A stretch of DNA of 64,000 bases from Spinellus fusiger. Its lineage: Eukaryota > Mucoromycota > Mucoromycetes > Mucorales > Phycomycetaceae. Below, piece by piece: positions 14,653 to 26,455 of this stretch. The stretch lies in assembly GCA_025094145.1 (NCBI GenBank), contig JALLLS010000018.1, forward strand, positions 372,001 to 436,000, written 5' to 3'. The notes beneath the pieces were generated by a model. It was given only the letters and a program-made list of their open reading frames with translations. It was not told the DNA's origin and searched no databases. Numbering within the stretch: the stretch's first letter is position 1; each line of letters starts with the position of its first letter. A program made the translations under genes and the position numbers.

Positions 14653-17600
14653 TAATCGCCAATATAGAGAAGAAAAGCAAAAATAAAATAAAAATAAAAA
14701 CAAAAGGTGGAGTAGAGAATTAGTAAAGATACTCACTGCTTTGTTGCTCACTTTTTTTTCTTTCTTTTGAAGAAAGAAAAAAGACAGTCAAAAAGCCAGA
14801 CCTTCGTTTGAAGCCCTACCATTTGTCCTTATCTGTCTTCAATAATGTCTATTGTAGGAATACTTTAGTATATGTTTATGCAAATTTATAGACTGTTCTC
14901 ATGTAATAGTCATACGCTTTATTAAGTGTATTTTGCTTATTATGCCACTGAATTCACTCTATAGTGTGTGAGAAGAGTACATTTATGAAAGTAAAAAGGC
15001 CGAGATTGTTGGAGAATAGTGAGTTCAACCCATGTCCCTAATTATCTCTTTGGACTCTTCACAGAATATTTTCATATTTACTATTCTCATTTTTATTTCT
15101 ATCTTGAGAAGAATAACCCAAGATGATTGTATTTTACAGGTTCATCAAGTGGCTTATCATTTGAAGTGTGGACAGCGTTGAGAGAAGGCAAGAAGTGTAA
15201 ATAACAAAGATCAGCAGTCTTCCATTTTTTTGTTTGACGTCTAGTGAGTGTAGTTTCATCTTTCTTATAGAGTTCTTCCTAATAGTAATAGAGTGAAAAA
15301 AAAACAATGAAAGACATTTGACTCAATTTTCTGTTAATAGAGCTGTCCCTGCTTTATTCTTTTTTTTTCTCATTTCCGTAGGGAGAGTAAACTATTCACT
15401 AACATTGACAAACGGTATCAATAAAATCAAAGTCAATAGATATGCTGATATTTACCATTCTAATAGAATAAAATTAAGATAAGCTTATTCTCTTATTTAT
15501 TTTTACGAGTAGATCTTCTTAGGATAAAAGGAAAACGAGGAAATACATTGACTTGTAAGTAATAATAATAAAAAGGCATCCAATAAATTCAAGTCATCCA
15601 AGCCTAGGCTATATCCAATAGGGTAGCCTTGGCATCGGTGATTTGATAGACTTTTTTATTTTATTTTATCTTCCATGGATTATTATTATTATACTTACCA
15701 TTAAATGTCTAAATTCTCCCAACATTCAATAAAAAAACACTCTTCATAGTAATATTATTTAACTTGACAATTGATATCAAGAATTAAACTCTTTATATAT
15801 ATAGTACCTTATCTATGAGTGTTTATCTACAACTCTTTATATTCATAACAGAGTAGAATTGGACCTCGTATCCATTCATCTTGACTGAGATCTAAATGGA
15901 CCACTGACTATGAACACTAAAATTACTTATTCTCATTTGCTGTGTAATGATGTACAAGATGATAGAATATCTTGATGGTAATACTATAGACGATCCATGG
16001 CACGAGTAGAACAAGGTGTACCTACACAATTAGTAGAAGGAAAGAAAGTGATAATGGAAAAATAAAAATAAACTACAAGAAAAAACATCAGCACAGAGAG
16101 ATAAATCTATGGATCTTTTGTAGGCCCTAATAATGCAGCTAGGCATACACTTGTAAAGAGCAGTAACAAAACAATGCATTCCTATACTTATTCCTATACT
16201 TATTATTGCTTTATTCCTATTTTATTATTGTTTTATTTCTATTCTTATTCTTATTCCTATTTCTGTTTTTATTCTTATTATTGTTCTATAATATGCCTTG
16301 TTTTATAATAAAAAAAATCAGGACTGTCTCCTTGAATGGCTTGTCATTCCAGGATTCTCTTTATTATGTTTTCTTTTCTTTTCTCGAGGCCCACCCAGTC
16401 ATTTTTGACAATAGATGTCTACAGCCCTTGAAATACATTATTTATCCTTCATCCCTCTCCTGCAGATGTATCTATATCCTGGGCAGTGGCCAAACATTCT
16501 TATTGTAAAGGAATAATAAGAAGAGACAGAAAGTATTAATAAGAATCACCATAATAGTAACGTCTTAATATTCTATTAGAAAGGTATATTTCTAATTTGC
16601 TTCTCTTCCACCATGTCCCCTTTATCTTTTATTCTGATGTTATGTATATTTATTACTACTACTAGACATAAAGAGTAAATAAGATAGACTGTCTTTATAT
16701 CTACAGTAGATGACTACAGCCATAAACAAGAAAGAAAGAAAGAATCTACCTGAGCTGTAAAATCTAATATCTCAGATTTCCTATTATGTATTTATGCAAA
16801 TAACAGTACAGAGTTCACAGGCCATTCAAATGCCCAATGCACGACTAATACTAAAACATTCTTTTTATAGTCTGCCTTGTGCCTATTTCAAGGAAGTAAT
16901 TGTTAAGTTTAAATAAAGGTTAAAGGCTAATACTACATGCACTGATAACTACTATTATTGTAGTGAGTGTGGTGGTTCTAATAACTGTCTGTATTCCTAA
17001 TGTTCACAATTGTGTTTTTATTGTTCTTGCTGCTATTCCTAACTGTACTCTTATTTATACGAGTGTTCTTGTGGCTATTCTTATTCATGTTGCTTTGAAT
17101 TTCACTTTCTTAATATTAATTACACTCTTGTCTCTCTTGTGTATTCATTGTTCTTTCCTTTTTATTCTTCTAAACTCATGTCTTATTCACCAGCACAAAT
17201 TCAACTTGCTATAAATTACCCTATTTTCTATTTCCATAACACATAAAGAGAACACTACTCAATCAACAGCCATAAGGAAAACAATCTTCCCACATACACT
17301 CCATAGTGTTGGTGTCGTGCTAAAAATTAAAAATAATTAAAAGGTTTCCTTATAAAATAATAACGATGATGATAACGATGATGATAATGATAGGGATAAC
17401 AGTAGTGGTAATAATAACAATAATATCAATTATACAAGGCCCCAGGATCTCCTTTTTATCTCCCTCACTACTGTTGGATTTATTCTCCTTGTCCTACTTG
17501 AATTCTCCAGCATGAATGACAATCATCAGTGTTTTATGCTAGAGATGGAAATAACTGCCTCATGCCATTGTTACAAATGACTTTCCAAATGTCAATACCC

Positions 17601-17914
17601 CACACTCTTATTGGTTAATTTTTAATTTCAGAGGGTTTATTTATATTTGATTGGACATATTATCCTTTTAGGAAGACTCATTGTCTAAAACTTAAGCTCT
17701 TATTCCATAGGCGATCAAAAAGAAAAAAAAAAGTCAAAAGGTGTTCATCAAAAAGAGAGGTGTTATGTGCATTCGGAGACTACCAAGACGTCTGACATGT
17801 TTTCAGTGCTGTAAAATATACATATAAAAAGAAGAAAAATAAAAGAGCCTAGGATGGAAGAGAAGTAGAAGTTGGAGAGGCAAGAGAGAGGGAGAGATAT
17901 ATAGAATGAGCCGA
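14653..17914. other. 3.3-kb AT-rich region with no recognisable gene
   Basis: I read both strands and found no conserved motif, no spliceable coding chain and no tRNA- or rRNA-like box. Open frames at 16206-16508 and 16963-17214 are low-complexity Leu/Phe/Ile translations of T-rich DNA. A GAT/AAC microsatellite lies near 17355-17420. It could hold promoters, a noncoding RNA or decayed mobile DNA, but nothing in it lets me claim so. Confidence 0.5.
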
Positions 17915-19174
17915 TCAACAGGCATCCCTATTCACTTGAATGGTTTGCATTGGGTCATGGAGACCATACCGCGATCGTTTTGCTGGTACTGTGTTGGCTC
18001 TGAGAAGATGTTGATTTTTTTCATCCATGAGATGGTAGGGTGACATTTCTGAAATAACTCCCTGAGAAAGAGACGACTTTGTGTAGGTGTGCATTGCTCC
18101 CAGGTTTCCAGAGAGAATACCCGAGAAGGAATCCAAAGGAGTGGCTACAGGTTGATTCAGATCAGATACTTCTGTCAAGGGCATAGGACCAAGGTTGTGG
18201 TTGCACTGTTTGGACATTTTGAAGCTTGCATGGTGTTCAATAAGGAATTGGACGACTCTTTGTGATGCCTTGTAGTGAGTAGGATTCATCTCGTGTTCTG
18301 GACTGAGGAGAATGCCTGGAGTAAACACAGCAGAGAGATTGAAGAGATCCATTTTTGTATACTGGGCGTTCTGACTAAACAAAGCCATCAGATCAAGCAG
18401 ATAGAACAGAAGATGTTGGTTATGATTTGGCAGTTGTTCTAGGAGAAGCTGGTAGGCTTTGATCTTTTCACTGTCACTTGACTTTGTGTCTATACGAAAA
18501 TGGTTAAATCAATGGGGTTTACAGGTAACCTTACCAATGACATCTTGGAAGGAATCGTACAGTCCGTGAACAATGACTGGTTCTGGCATGTAATTGAGGA
18601 AACGTCGAAGCACATTTGCAGCATCATGTACGGAATAACCCTTCCAGTCGAGCTGTTTTCCATAGTCCAATGGAGAGTTGAACAGCTGTTGTAGCTCGCC
18701 AATACGTTTTGCACTGTCAATGAAATAGAATTCATGAGTTACTGTTATTTTACTGCCAATACATACCTTCCACTCATACGAAAGATGCCTTCGGTGTAAA
18801 GACCTATTATTTTCATAGTGAGTTTTATGGTTCATGCCGTACTATTACCTTGATCCTTAAGAAAAGAGCCACATTTGGCGACAATAATAGGCACATAACC
18901 AACAACTGTTTGGCTGTCGTTTTCTGAATACACAATAGCAGCTCTTGCTCTTTCCAGACTGTCTTTGAGAGAAACACCAAACACTTCTACACATTCTAAT
19001 AATCATAAGAAAAAATAATCATAAGAAAAAATAATCATAAGGAAAATAATCATAAGGAAAAAAAGAAAAAAACCCGAATAACTTACCAGTCTTTGGGATA
19101 TTTTTCTTCTTCAATGTCAACTTCTTCCACCAGTTCTTGATGGAATTGTCTTTTTCTTTTTTAATGTTTTCCAT
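17915..19174 (-). CDS. Rho GTPase-activating protein
   Basis: Switches off Rho-type GTPases by stimulating GTP hydrolysis. Exons: 19174-19087, 18995-18849, 18788-18767, 18713-18535, 18489-17915, giving 336 residues. The RhoGAP domain starts after a short basic N-terminus; the arginine finger is Arg82 in GIFRMSGSAKR, interrupted by introns on both sides of a 22-nt exon. Further family blocks are VHDAANVLRRFLNYMPEP and FNLSAVFTPGILLS. The C-terminal about 80 residues are Ser/Pro-rich and unassigned. It is head-to-head with the DHHC gene (309 bp apart). No PH, BAR or other targeting domain is visible, so the target GTPase is unknown. Confidence 0.88.
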
Positions 19175-19483
19175 TGTTGTGTTTGTTTTTGTTTAATTGA
19201 ACTCGATAAAATGAAAAGGGAGAAAGAAGAAAGAGAAATGAAAACACAAAAAAAATGGCTAATGGGACAGAAGATATAGCCAGCCAAAATGTTCCATCGA
19301 ATGGGTTTATTGTCCTACCAAGGGCAAGATCCACCTATTTTGTCACTTTTGAGAGTCCACACCTAGCCTTCTTTTACCTCTAATCTCTTATCTTTTCATC
19401 TTTTTTTTATTTTTTTTTATTTTTTCATATACATTTTTATCTCATTTGTTTGTTAATAGCAGTGTTTTCTGTTGTATTGTCCC
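19175..19483. promoter_or_regulatory. Divergent promoter region of RhoGAP and DHHC genes
   Basis: A 309-bp spacer between two start codons facing away from each other. It carries T-rich and A-rich runs (about 19380-19440) but no motif that I can name with certainty. Confidence 0.4.
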
Positions 19484-21411
19484 ATGCACACACATCGGAG
19501 GCCGACCAACCCTGACACATCGAACAGCCTCAAAACACCTCCAGACATACCTTCTGGCAGTTGGGATACTCGACATGTAGGACTGTCTACAGCCCCCACC
19601 CATGCACCACAACCCACGCACACACTGCTCAGAGTCAAAGACCACCGAGTGCCGGATTCATTTGAGAATATCGGGCCTCACCCACAGCAGAACTATCTTG
19701 CAGCGTCATCTCCCAATGACTTTCCTCATTGTTCTGATGTTACTGCCATGTCCAATATGACCACTGATGACAGCACTACTCTGATCAGTGCACGTCCGTT
19801 TCCTCCCTACAAACAGACCTCCTCTTCTCCTTCTTTTCCTCAGATAAATCCCAAACTAACCAAACCAACCAAACCAACCAAACCACCCAAAACCACCCGC
19901 AACTATCAGGTGTTTCCCGGTCGAAATAAGTTCTTTTGTGACGGACGACTAATGACAAGCAGAGAATATTGGGCCTTCCTTATCGCCTTTGTGCTTTTGG
20001 TGGGGCCCTGTGTTCTATTTTTAATCTTTACGTAAGGAAATATTTCATTTTAAAAACGACCAACTAAACCTCTTTGACTCTATTGGACTGTCTCTGGATT
20101 TGTATCCACGGAACCACATCTCATGGGGTTATTTTGGGAATTGTTCTGACCCATACACCACCACATTCCACAACAACCTATCATCCTCGTCCATAAACTT
20201 CTTCTATGAACCCCACCTATGAAAACCCAACGATGCTATTGATAAATCTATTGATAACAACAATGACAAACCTCACCCATGAAAATCCAACGATAACACC
20301 AACGATCGAATAACTGAATGATAAAATACTCACTGACATCTGCTCACGAATAACCCACCCACCAGCTGCCCTTTTCTGTGGTATGAAGTCCACCCTGCAG
20401 TCACCATCTTATTTGTTTATCTTTTTGTCCTCTGTTTTGCTGCCATGCTAAAGACTTCTTGGACTGATCCTGGTGTAAGTCCTAGTATTGAACTCTGCTT
20501 ATAATTAGATTATACCACGCGATCTAGACCCCTCACCGGAGCACGATGACGACCAAGGGTCTACGTATGGTGCTTCGTTATGGAGCCATAATGTCCCTGC
20601 CCAACGAGAAGTCAGAATCAAAGATAACACATGGGCTCTTCGTTACTGCGATACCTGCAAGCTGTATCGTCCTCCGCGTGCCAGTCACTGTCGGCAGTGT
20701 GATAACTGTGTAGGTAAGCCTAATAGACACCTACTGAGCCACGGATCCAACCGAGAGACATCAACCTCCTTTGCTATCCATAGAAAACGAAGATCACCAC
20801 TGTATCTGGCTTAATAACTGTATTGGAAAGAGAAACTACCGTCCCTTTTTCACGTTTATTGTCACTGCCACTCTACTGTGCTGCTATGTCATTGTATTTT
20901 CAGTGGTTCATCTCTTGTCGATCGCAAAACAGCAGGCCAATGGGTCGTTTAATACATTGTTCCAAGTGGCTCCTGTGAGTTTTGTGCTGTGCATTGTTTG
21001 CTTTCTTCTTCTCTGGATGGTAGGGGGATTGACCTTTTATCACTGTTCACTCATTATGCGTGGAGTCACAACCCATGAACAGGTAAGCGTCTTCAGAGGG
21101 GATGGATTAGAATGGTCTTGTTGAACACACTCTTCTCTTCTACAGCTGCGTGCCTCATTGATCCATAGCAGGTATCCTGGACTAAGTGCTAATCCATTCC
21201 ACATGGGAAGTCCTAGCAGAAATATGTTGCATGTGTTGTGTAGACCCCAACCCAAGAGGTGACGTTGTCTTATTTTTGGGTGTAATAGGTGGACTCATCC
21301 TCTTCTTGTAGTTATTTGGGACGCAGAAAGTATGTTATGCCTAAGCAGCCTAGTGAGCCATCCTCCACCGAGCCGTCCTCCACTGAGTCTTCTCCTCAGA
21401 CTTCATCTTAA
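19484..21411 (+). CDS. DHHC-type protein S-palmitoyltransferase (Erf2-like)
   Basis: Membrane enzyme that attaches palmitate to cysteines of target proteins; Erf2 members act on Ras in the endoplasmic reticulum or Golgi. Exons: 19484-20031, 20366-20474, 20509-20713, 20784-21082, 21146-21258, 21312-21411, giving 457 residues. Two membrane segments precede the Cys-rich domain, which runs from RYCDTCKLYRPPRASHC through DNCVENEDHHCIWLNNCIG; the DHHC cysteine is at about residue 292. Two more membrane segments follow, with TTHEQLR in place of the usual TTxE motif. The N-terminal about 150 residues are Pro/Thr-rich and not conserved. The intron at 20475-20508 is 34 nt. The frame opens upstream with TTG; the first ATG is 19484. 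Confidence 0.93.
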
Positions 21412-21601
21412 AGACTCTATTTCTATTCTATCTTTTCTTTTACTCTTTTAATAATAGTGTACCCCCTTTTCTTTCTTTCTTCTTCTTTATACACCCACTT
21501 GGCCTTGTGAATAGAAGAAACAAAAACAAAAAATGTGTATTATCTATTCACAAGTTCCAAACACACAATGCTCAGCACCCAACACTAATAATAGCGAGTC
21601 A

Positions 21602-21979
21602 TTACAAATAACAACAAGTATTAACAAATAACAACAAGTATTAACAAATAACAACAAGTATTGACAAATAATAGCAAGTATTAACAAATAACAGCAAGTA
21701 TTAACAAATAATAGCAAGTATTAACAAATAACAACAAGTATTAACAAATAACAGCAAGTATTAACAAATAACAACAAGTATTAACAAATAACAGCAAGTA
21801 TTAACAAATAACAGCAAGTATTAACAAATAACAGCAAGTATTAACAAATAACAGCAAGTATTAACAAATAACAGCAAGTATTAACAAATAATAGCAAGTA
21901 TTAACAAATAACAACAAGTATTAACAAATAACAGCAAGTATTAACAAATAACAGCAAGTATTAACAAATAATAGCAGTA
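21602..21979. repeat. 20-bp minisatellite, about 19 copies
   Basis: Direct repeat with unit TTAACAAATAACAGCAAGTA and a strict 20-bp period. Most variation is confined to two positions (AACAA, AACAG and AATAG versions alternate). It lies between the convergent DHHC and UreD genes, outside any coding exon. The flanks hold short CTCTA repeats (about 22010-22026). Confidence 0.95.
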
Positions 21980-22083
21980 CGAGCATATAGAAGATCCCAC
22001 CCCTACTCTACTCTACTCTACTCTACTACCTCACATCCCATCCTATTCTACTCTTCCACTTTACCTGTGCTGAGTGACCCTTC

Positions 22084-23121
22084 TTATGCCAGTACTTTGC
22101 TGAACATGCCTTCTCCCACAATGTCCTTCAACCCTTGTGCCAAACACTCATACTTGACAAAATCCCTCACTTGCTCTGTACTCATACCTGCCAATCGTAC
22201 CAAAAGACCTCTTCCCTGCAAAAGAGGACTCGTCGACCACAGCACAACCTTGTCCTTCTTCTGCATGGCATTGGGCCGCATCCGCATCTTTTCTGCCCTT
22301 TCCTGGAGAGACTGGATGCTTTTTTGCAGGGGAGACATTGGAACTGTCTCTGAACTGATAATAACAAGAGTAGCAAAGCAAGTGTAGGGCCCAAGTCGTG
22401 CTGCATAAGATGTGGTGTCTGGGTCTGTGCGCATATACTCTTCATCCTCCAGCAGCATATGGTCCTTCAGCACTCTACGTTTCCCCACCCATACATCAAT
22501 ACAGCTCATGTAGTGACGGAAGCTCCAGTTCTCTCGGGTCATGCGTCCACTTGTGAACCAGTCCAGAAGCACCAGTTGGGAAGAGCTGTCGGCAAGATGA
22601 AACACTTGATGGGATTGGAAAGAAGCGTCGCGGAAACAACTGACAGGATCTGGTAGGATCAGAAGAGAGCCCTCAGCTTCTACTGTGGCCGTAATACACT
22701 GCTGAGAGGGGGGAGCTATGTAGATCTGTGCCTGTGCCTGTGCCTGTGCCTGGGGCGTGTAAAGTGGAGGCAAAAGAGTAGAAAAGGCAAGCGTGGGTTG
22801 GGCTTGGTGGGCAAGCGTAGCCATCCACGCGTGCTGTTGGGCTCTGTCCTTGAATATCTTGGTATGGCCTTGGGTCAGGAGAAGAAGAATGGCCTGGGGT
22901 TGGATATCTATCGTAATATCGAACTTGTCTCCACTCACAACACCACCGCCATAGCCAAGCATATAGACAACAGCCAGGCGTTCTGCATAGGCCTTGGTGG
23001 GAATGAATTTGAGAGGGTACTGGGCATGGACACGTGAGAAGCGGGTTTCTTGGTCAAAGCACTGACAGACAATATGACCTTTGCCTGGAGTGTCTGTGGC
23101 AGTTGTATCAAAGCGCTTCAT
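22084..23121 (-). CDS. ureD: Urease accessory protein UreD
   Basis: Chaperone that binds apo-urease and, with UreF and UreG, helps insert nickel into the active site; cytosolic. A single uninterrupted exon of 345 residues. Family features are the N-terminal MLGYGGGVVSGDKFDITIDI, the region with HAQYPLKFI before it, the middle SCFRDASFQSHQVFHL, and DWFTSGRMTRENWSF. An Ala-Gln run encoded by a GCCTGT hexanucleotide repeat (about 22721-22752) interrupts the middle of the protein. The chosen ATG gives a normal N-terminus; frame upstream of it is T-rich noncoding DNA. No urease structural, UreF or UreG gene is in the window. Head-to-head with the gene starting at 23540. Confidence 0.9.
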   Translation of the reverse strand: MKRFDTTATDTPGKGHIVCQCFDQETRFSRVHAQYPLKFIPTKAYAERLAVVYMLGYGGGVVSGDKFDITIDIQPQAILLLLTQGHTKIFKDRAQQHAWMATLAHQAQPTLAFSTLLPPLYTPQAQAQAQAQIYIAPPSQQCITATVEAEGSLLILPDPVSCFRDASFQSHQVFHLADSSSQLVLLDWFTSGRMTRENWSFRHYMSCIDVWVGKRRVLKDHMLLEDEEYMRTDPDTTSYAARLGPYTCFATLVIISSETVPMSPLQKSIQSLQERAEKMRMRPNAMQKKDKVVLWSTSPLLQGRGLLVRLAGMSTEQVRDFVKYECLAQGLKDIVGEGMFSKVLA

Positions 23122-23539
23122 AGTATCCCTATGAATATCAATATATATTAATATATATTTTATTTTTTTAATAAAAAAAAAAAAGGGGTCACTGCAGGGT
23201 CCCAAACGGAGACTGTCAAAAAAAGCAAAAGAAGCCGTCACAGTCCTCTTTCTTAAAGGGGCAGAGAACGATGTCTGTCTGTCTGTAGGAAGAGCAGGGC
23301 TATGAACAGACAGGGACAGTTCTTCCTTCCCTTCTTCCTTCCTTCCTTATAGAGACAAATAGAGATAGAAAGGTAGATAGATAGAAGAAACACATACTGG
23401 CTCAGTACCAACACAGCTCTATGTCTCTACGGCCAAAAGCACGTGATCTATGCCCTGTGACTTGTTCTCACTCTACAAGCCACCCCGAGACTACTAATTT
23501 TTATGTTGTTCAACACCCTTTCCTTCCATAGCCACCACC
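23122..23539. promoter_or_regulatory. Divergent prom­oter region of UreD and the charged nucleolar-type gene
   Basis: A 418-bp spacer with CTGT and CTTC short repeats (about 23270-23350) and a GATA-type tetranucleotide run (about 23368-23384). The rightward ATG sits in a strong context, GCCACCACCATGG. Confidence 0.4.
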
Positions 23540-24268
23540 ATGGCAAAGAAGATTTTCGAGGAAGATGAAGTGATTCACGTACCTGAGGTGGTTCAGAAGC
23601 CACAAGAGCCACAGCAAGAAGAGGACGAAGACTCTGATAATGAAGCACCCGAGTCTATCTCTACCTCAGCTACAAAGACAGCTGTCACTCAAGCACTGAA
23701 AATGCAACAAGCCGAGGCTGTCAGGTAAGGCGGTTGACGTGTATTATTCACCCATCGATAAAGAATAGCCAAACTTGAAAAGGAAAAGAGACGTCAGCGT
23801 GACAGGCAATTGAAGGAACAAAAGGCAGGCAGCAAGAGACAAGCCAAAGAGAATAAATCCAAGGCAACACAGGAAGTATCAGAGGAAGTATCAGAGGAAG
23901 TATCAGAGGTATCAGAGAAGCAGTCCTCTAGCAACCTACTTCCTGCCTCTCTTTTGGCTGAATTTGTGGAAGAAGAGAAAGCCAGTAAAAAGCGCGGCCA
24001 CATGACGCTTGAGGATTTTGAAGCATTGGAAGAAGAAGAGGAAGAGAGAAAGACAGCAAAAAAGACCAAACAGCAGTCCAATGAGCGTCGTGTGGGTGAA
24101 TATACAGTCAGGGTTCTCCAACAACGCCCTCAGCCTCAGCCTGTGGATGCAAAAGTATCTTCTTTCCGTGATCGACAGTTGAATAGAAAGACAGTGCCTA
24201 GAAAGAATGCAGTACTGAATAGCAGTCAAGGAAGACAGGGAGGCGCCTTGATTTTCAAGCGCAAATAA
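23540..24268 (+). CDS. Small charged protein, possibly U3 snoRNA-associated (Utp16/Bud21-like)
   Basis: Exons 23540-23724 and 23764-24268 give 229 residues; the intron is 39 nt. The protein is rich in Lys and Glu with a coiled-coil middle (LEKEKRRQRDRQLKEQK), a repeated EEVSEEVSEEVSE element, then SLLAEFVEEEK and GHMTLEDFEALEEEEE. The C-terminus is basic and ends GGALIFKRK. The charge pattern and a C-terminal basic block ending in a hydrophobic-KRK element resemble small-subunit processome proteins of the Utp16/Bud21 type, but I see no decisive motif, so this is a suggestion only. Its 3' end converges on the PAAF1-like gene with a 172-bp gap holding an AAAC repeat. Confidence 0.55.
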
Positions 24269-24323
24269 GCAGTAGTGGTGGTCTTTCTTATCTTCCATTC
24301 AATGACGTGTAAATAGTAATCAA

Positions 24324-24364
24324 TAAACAAACAAACAAACAAACAAACAAACAAACAAACAAAC
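24324..24364. repeat. AAAC microsatellite
   Basis: About ten copies of a CAAA tetranucleotide between the convergent 3' ends of two genes. Confidence 0.9.
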
Positions 24365-24440
24365 AGAAAAGGAGAGGGAGTTTATCCAATAGATCAGAGT
24401 CTCTTCAAGACAAAAGCCATAGGGAGAGGGGAGAGGGGAT

Positions 24441-26455
24441 TTAGTAGAGCTTTATACTGCCATCTCTTCCACAAGCGAGTATTCTTTGGTCTTGTAGGGT
24501 ACTGTGTGGAGTGTGTGTAGGGGGAATAGCACACAGACCATATACAGGCTCCAGTTCATTGCCTGTGTATTCTGCTTCTAAAGCAACACTGCCACTGAGA
24601 ATGGCTGACAGTGGATTTGTCTGGTAGATGCTTCCATCCGCTAGTATGAAATTAGAAAAAGGAGGAAAGGTGGATAGGCAGTAGTGGATATCTATCTATC
24701 TATCTCTATATCACTCACCACTAGCAATGCACAGAACACGGCCTTGTTTTGTATGTTGTATTACGATTGCAGTAACAGTATGTCCATTTCTCTGCCATGT
24801 CCACTGAGGAAGACTGCCATACAATAAGGTATCTTTCTTATAACATTACACATGGCGAAGAACCTACCCTGGATTGGATAAAGAGAAGACTTGCACCACG
24901 CCCTGCTCATCTCCTGTGACAAGAGTGTTTGTCTCTGCATCGTAGGTGATGGCTGTGATGGGGGATGTCTTGGTAGGTGTAGAGAATAGCTGGGCAAGGA
25001 GTAGGCGTTGAATAAATAAGCCTGGTTTGCGTATAGAATGTTACCTCTTCTTTTGATCCAAGATGGATGCCTCTTACAGTCCCATCATGCAATGCAACCA
25101 GTACACACTGATCTGCTGTCTCACTCTCCCGTTCATCTAATGTAGGTGGGTTAATCTTTATGTTGGCAGGATGGAGAGGGGTGTTGATCATCAGTATCAT
25201 TAGTATCAGTATCTTGCCTAGAGTCGTGGGACAAGCAGAAGAATAGTTTTCTGGCAGTGGAATGACTTGTATTCCATGGACAATCCCACTGTACCTTCCA
25301 ATGACGTTGATCAAAGTACCTGTGCCTATTAGAATGAGAATGAGAATGAGAATGAGAATGAGACCAACAGAGACCAACAGAGACCAACAGATACTTACCA
25401 CAATGCCATAGTCGAACGGTGCCATCGCGTGAAGAAGCTAATAGTATGGTTAGGTTGTGTTGATGTATCCATGGTATTTACTCAGGACGTTCTTTCCAAT
25501 GCCAATGATTGCGATATCTGTAATGGCTATACAGCAGAAAGAGAGAAAAGAACAAGGTGAGTGATGCTGTTACTAGTATAAGTACCAAAAAGAATAACTC
25601 ACCTGAAGTGTGTCCAATCAGTGTCATTGGATTAGTGCCCTCTAGCACAGACCATATCTTTGCTTGGAAATCAGAAGCACCACTCAATAATACTAATCAT
25701 AGTGTATGGATTTAGCCACGTCTTTGTATGACCTGTCTACCTTGATTGCTTGGGAAGAAGCGAACAGCTGTGACATCACTAACATGTCCATGCAGTGTAA
25801 TCTATACACCTTGGTGGTATTAGCAGTAGTAGATACTCCAAGAAAGTAGAATAGGAGCTACTGCTGCTTACGAGTGGGTGGCCATTTTCAATCTGACCAA
25901 TAAGAATATCCGAACCACTGGCTGCTGCATAGAGTTTTCCATGAGGAGACACGTCTATACAGCGTATCTAGAGACTCTGTCAATGGACTGCCTATCCAAT
26001 AACATCCAATAGTATTCCAGATTACCTCTTTACTACTCAGTGGTTGGTACTCTTGTCTAGGACCCACCACATTAATATCCTTAAGGAAGAGCTCAGGACA
26101 AGAAACACGGAAGGATCTCTATATATCACCCGTATGAACACAATACAATGACTGCTAAATAGAAGAGAGAAAGAGAGAAAAGACACCTACAGAGTAAAGT
26201 GATTCTACTTGAACTCCTTCCATACCCTGTAGCGTGGGTGTTGACCCTTCTTTGGGTGTTTGCACTCGTACTTTGGCATGCACCGAGGGTTGTCCTGTCT
26301 CAATAAGTCACAGTGGCGTATGGAAGAGCTCATTTACCCTTCTGATAACATGACAGCCAGAAATCCTCTTCAGTAAGACTATGGCTTCTGACATCTTTTG
26401 TTACTTCTTCCCAGTCAGGCTGTACTGAGATAGAAGGCAGAATAGAGTGGGACAT
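24441..26455 (-). CDS. WD40 proteasome-assembly protein, PAAF1/Rpn14-like
   Basis: Seven-bladed propeller protein of the family that chaperones the proteasome base ATPases. Twelve exons: 26455-26338, 26294-26191, 26118-26026, 25967-25872, 25801-25741, 25692-25603, 25526-25482, 25437-25399, 25325-25045, 24989-24868, 24813-24719, 24640-24441, giving 447 residues. WD-type repeats are visible at CIDVSPHGKLYAAASGSDILIG, LHGHVSDVTAVRFFPSNQG, SGASDFQAKIWSV, LIGHTSAITDIAI, TSSRDGTVRLWH and the terminal LACGRDGSIKLY. The N-terminal DFWLSCYQKG is like PAAF1. One exon carries an odd Ile/Leu/Met insert (residues encoded by about 25163-25225). The first Met is the earliest ATG in frame; an upstream TTG is not used. 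Confidence 0.78.

Noticed and set aside
16206..17214. Two open frames of 83-100 residues in the gene-free interval
   Set aside because: Leu/Phe/Ile low-complexity translations of T-rich DNA with no motif or splice context.
25163..25226. A ninth GC-AG intron in the PAAF1-like gene
   Set aside because: A GC donor (CTAG|GCAAGA) and an AAAG acceptor exist but the joined frame gives an immediate TAA, so it was left as exon.
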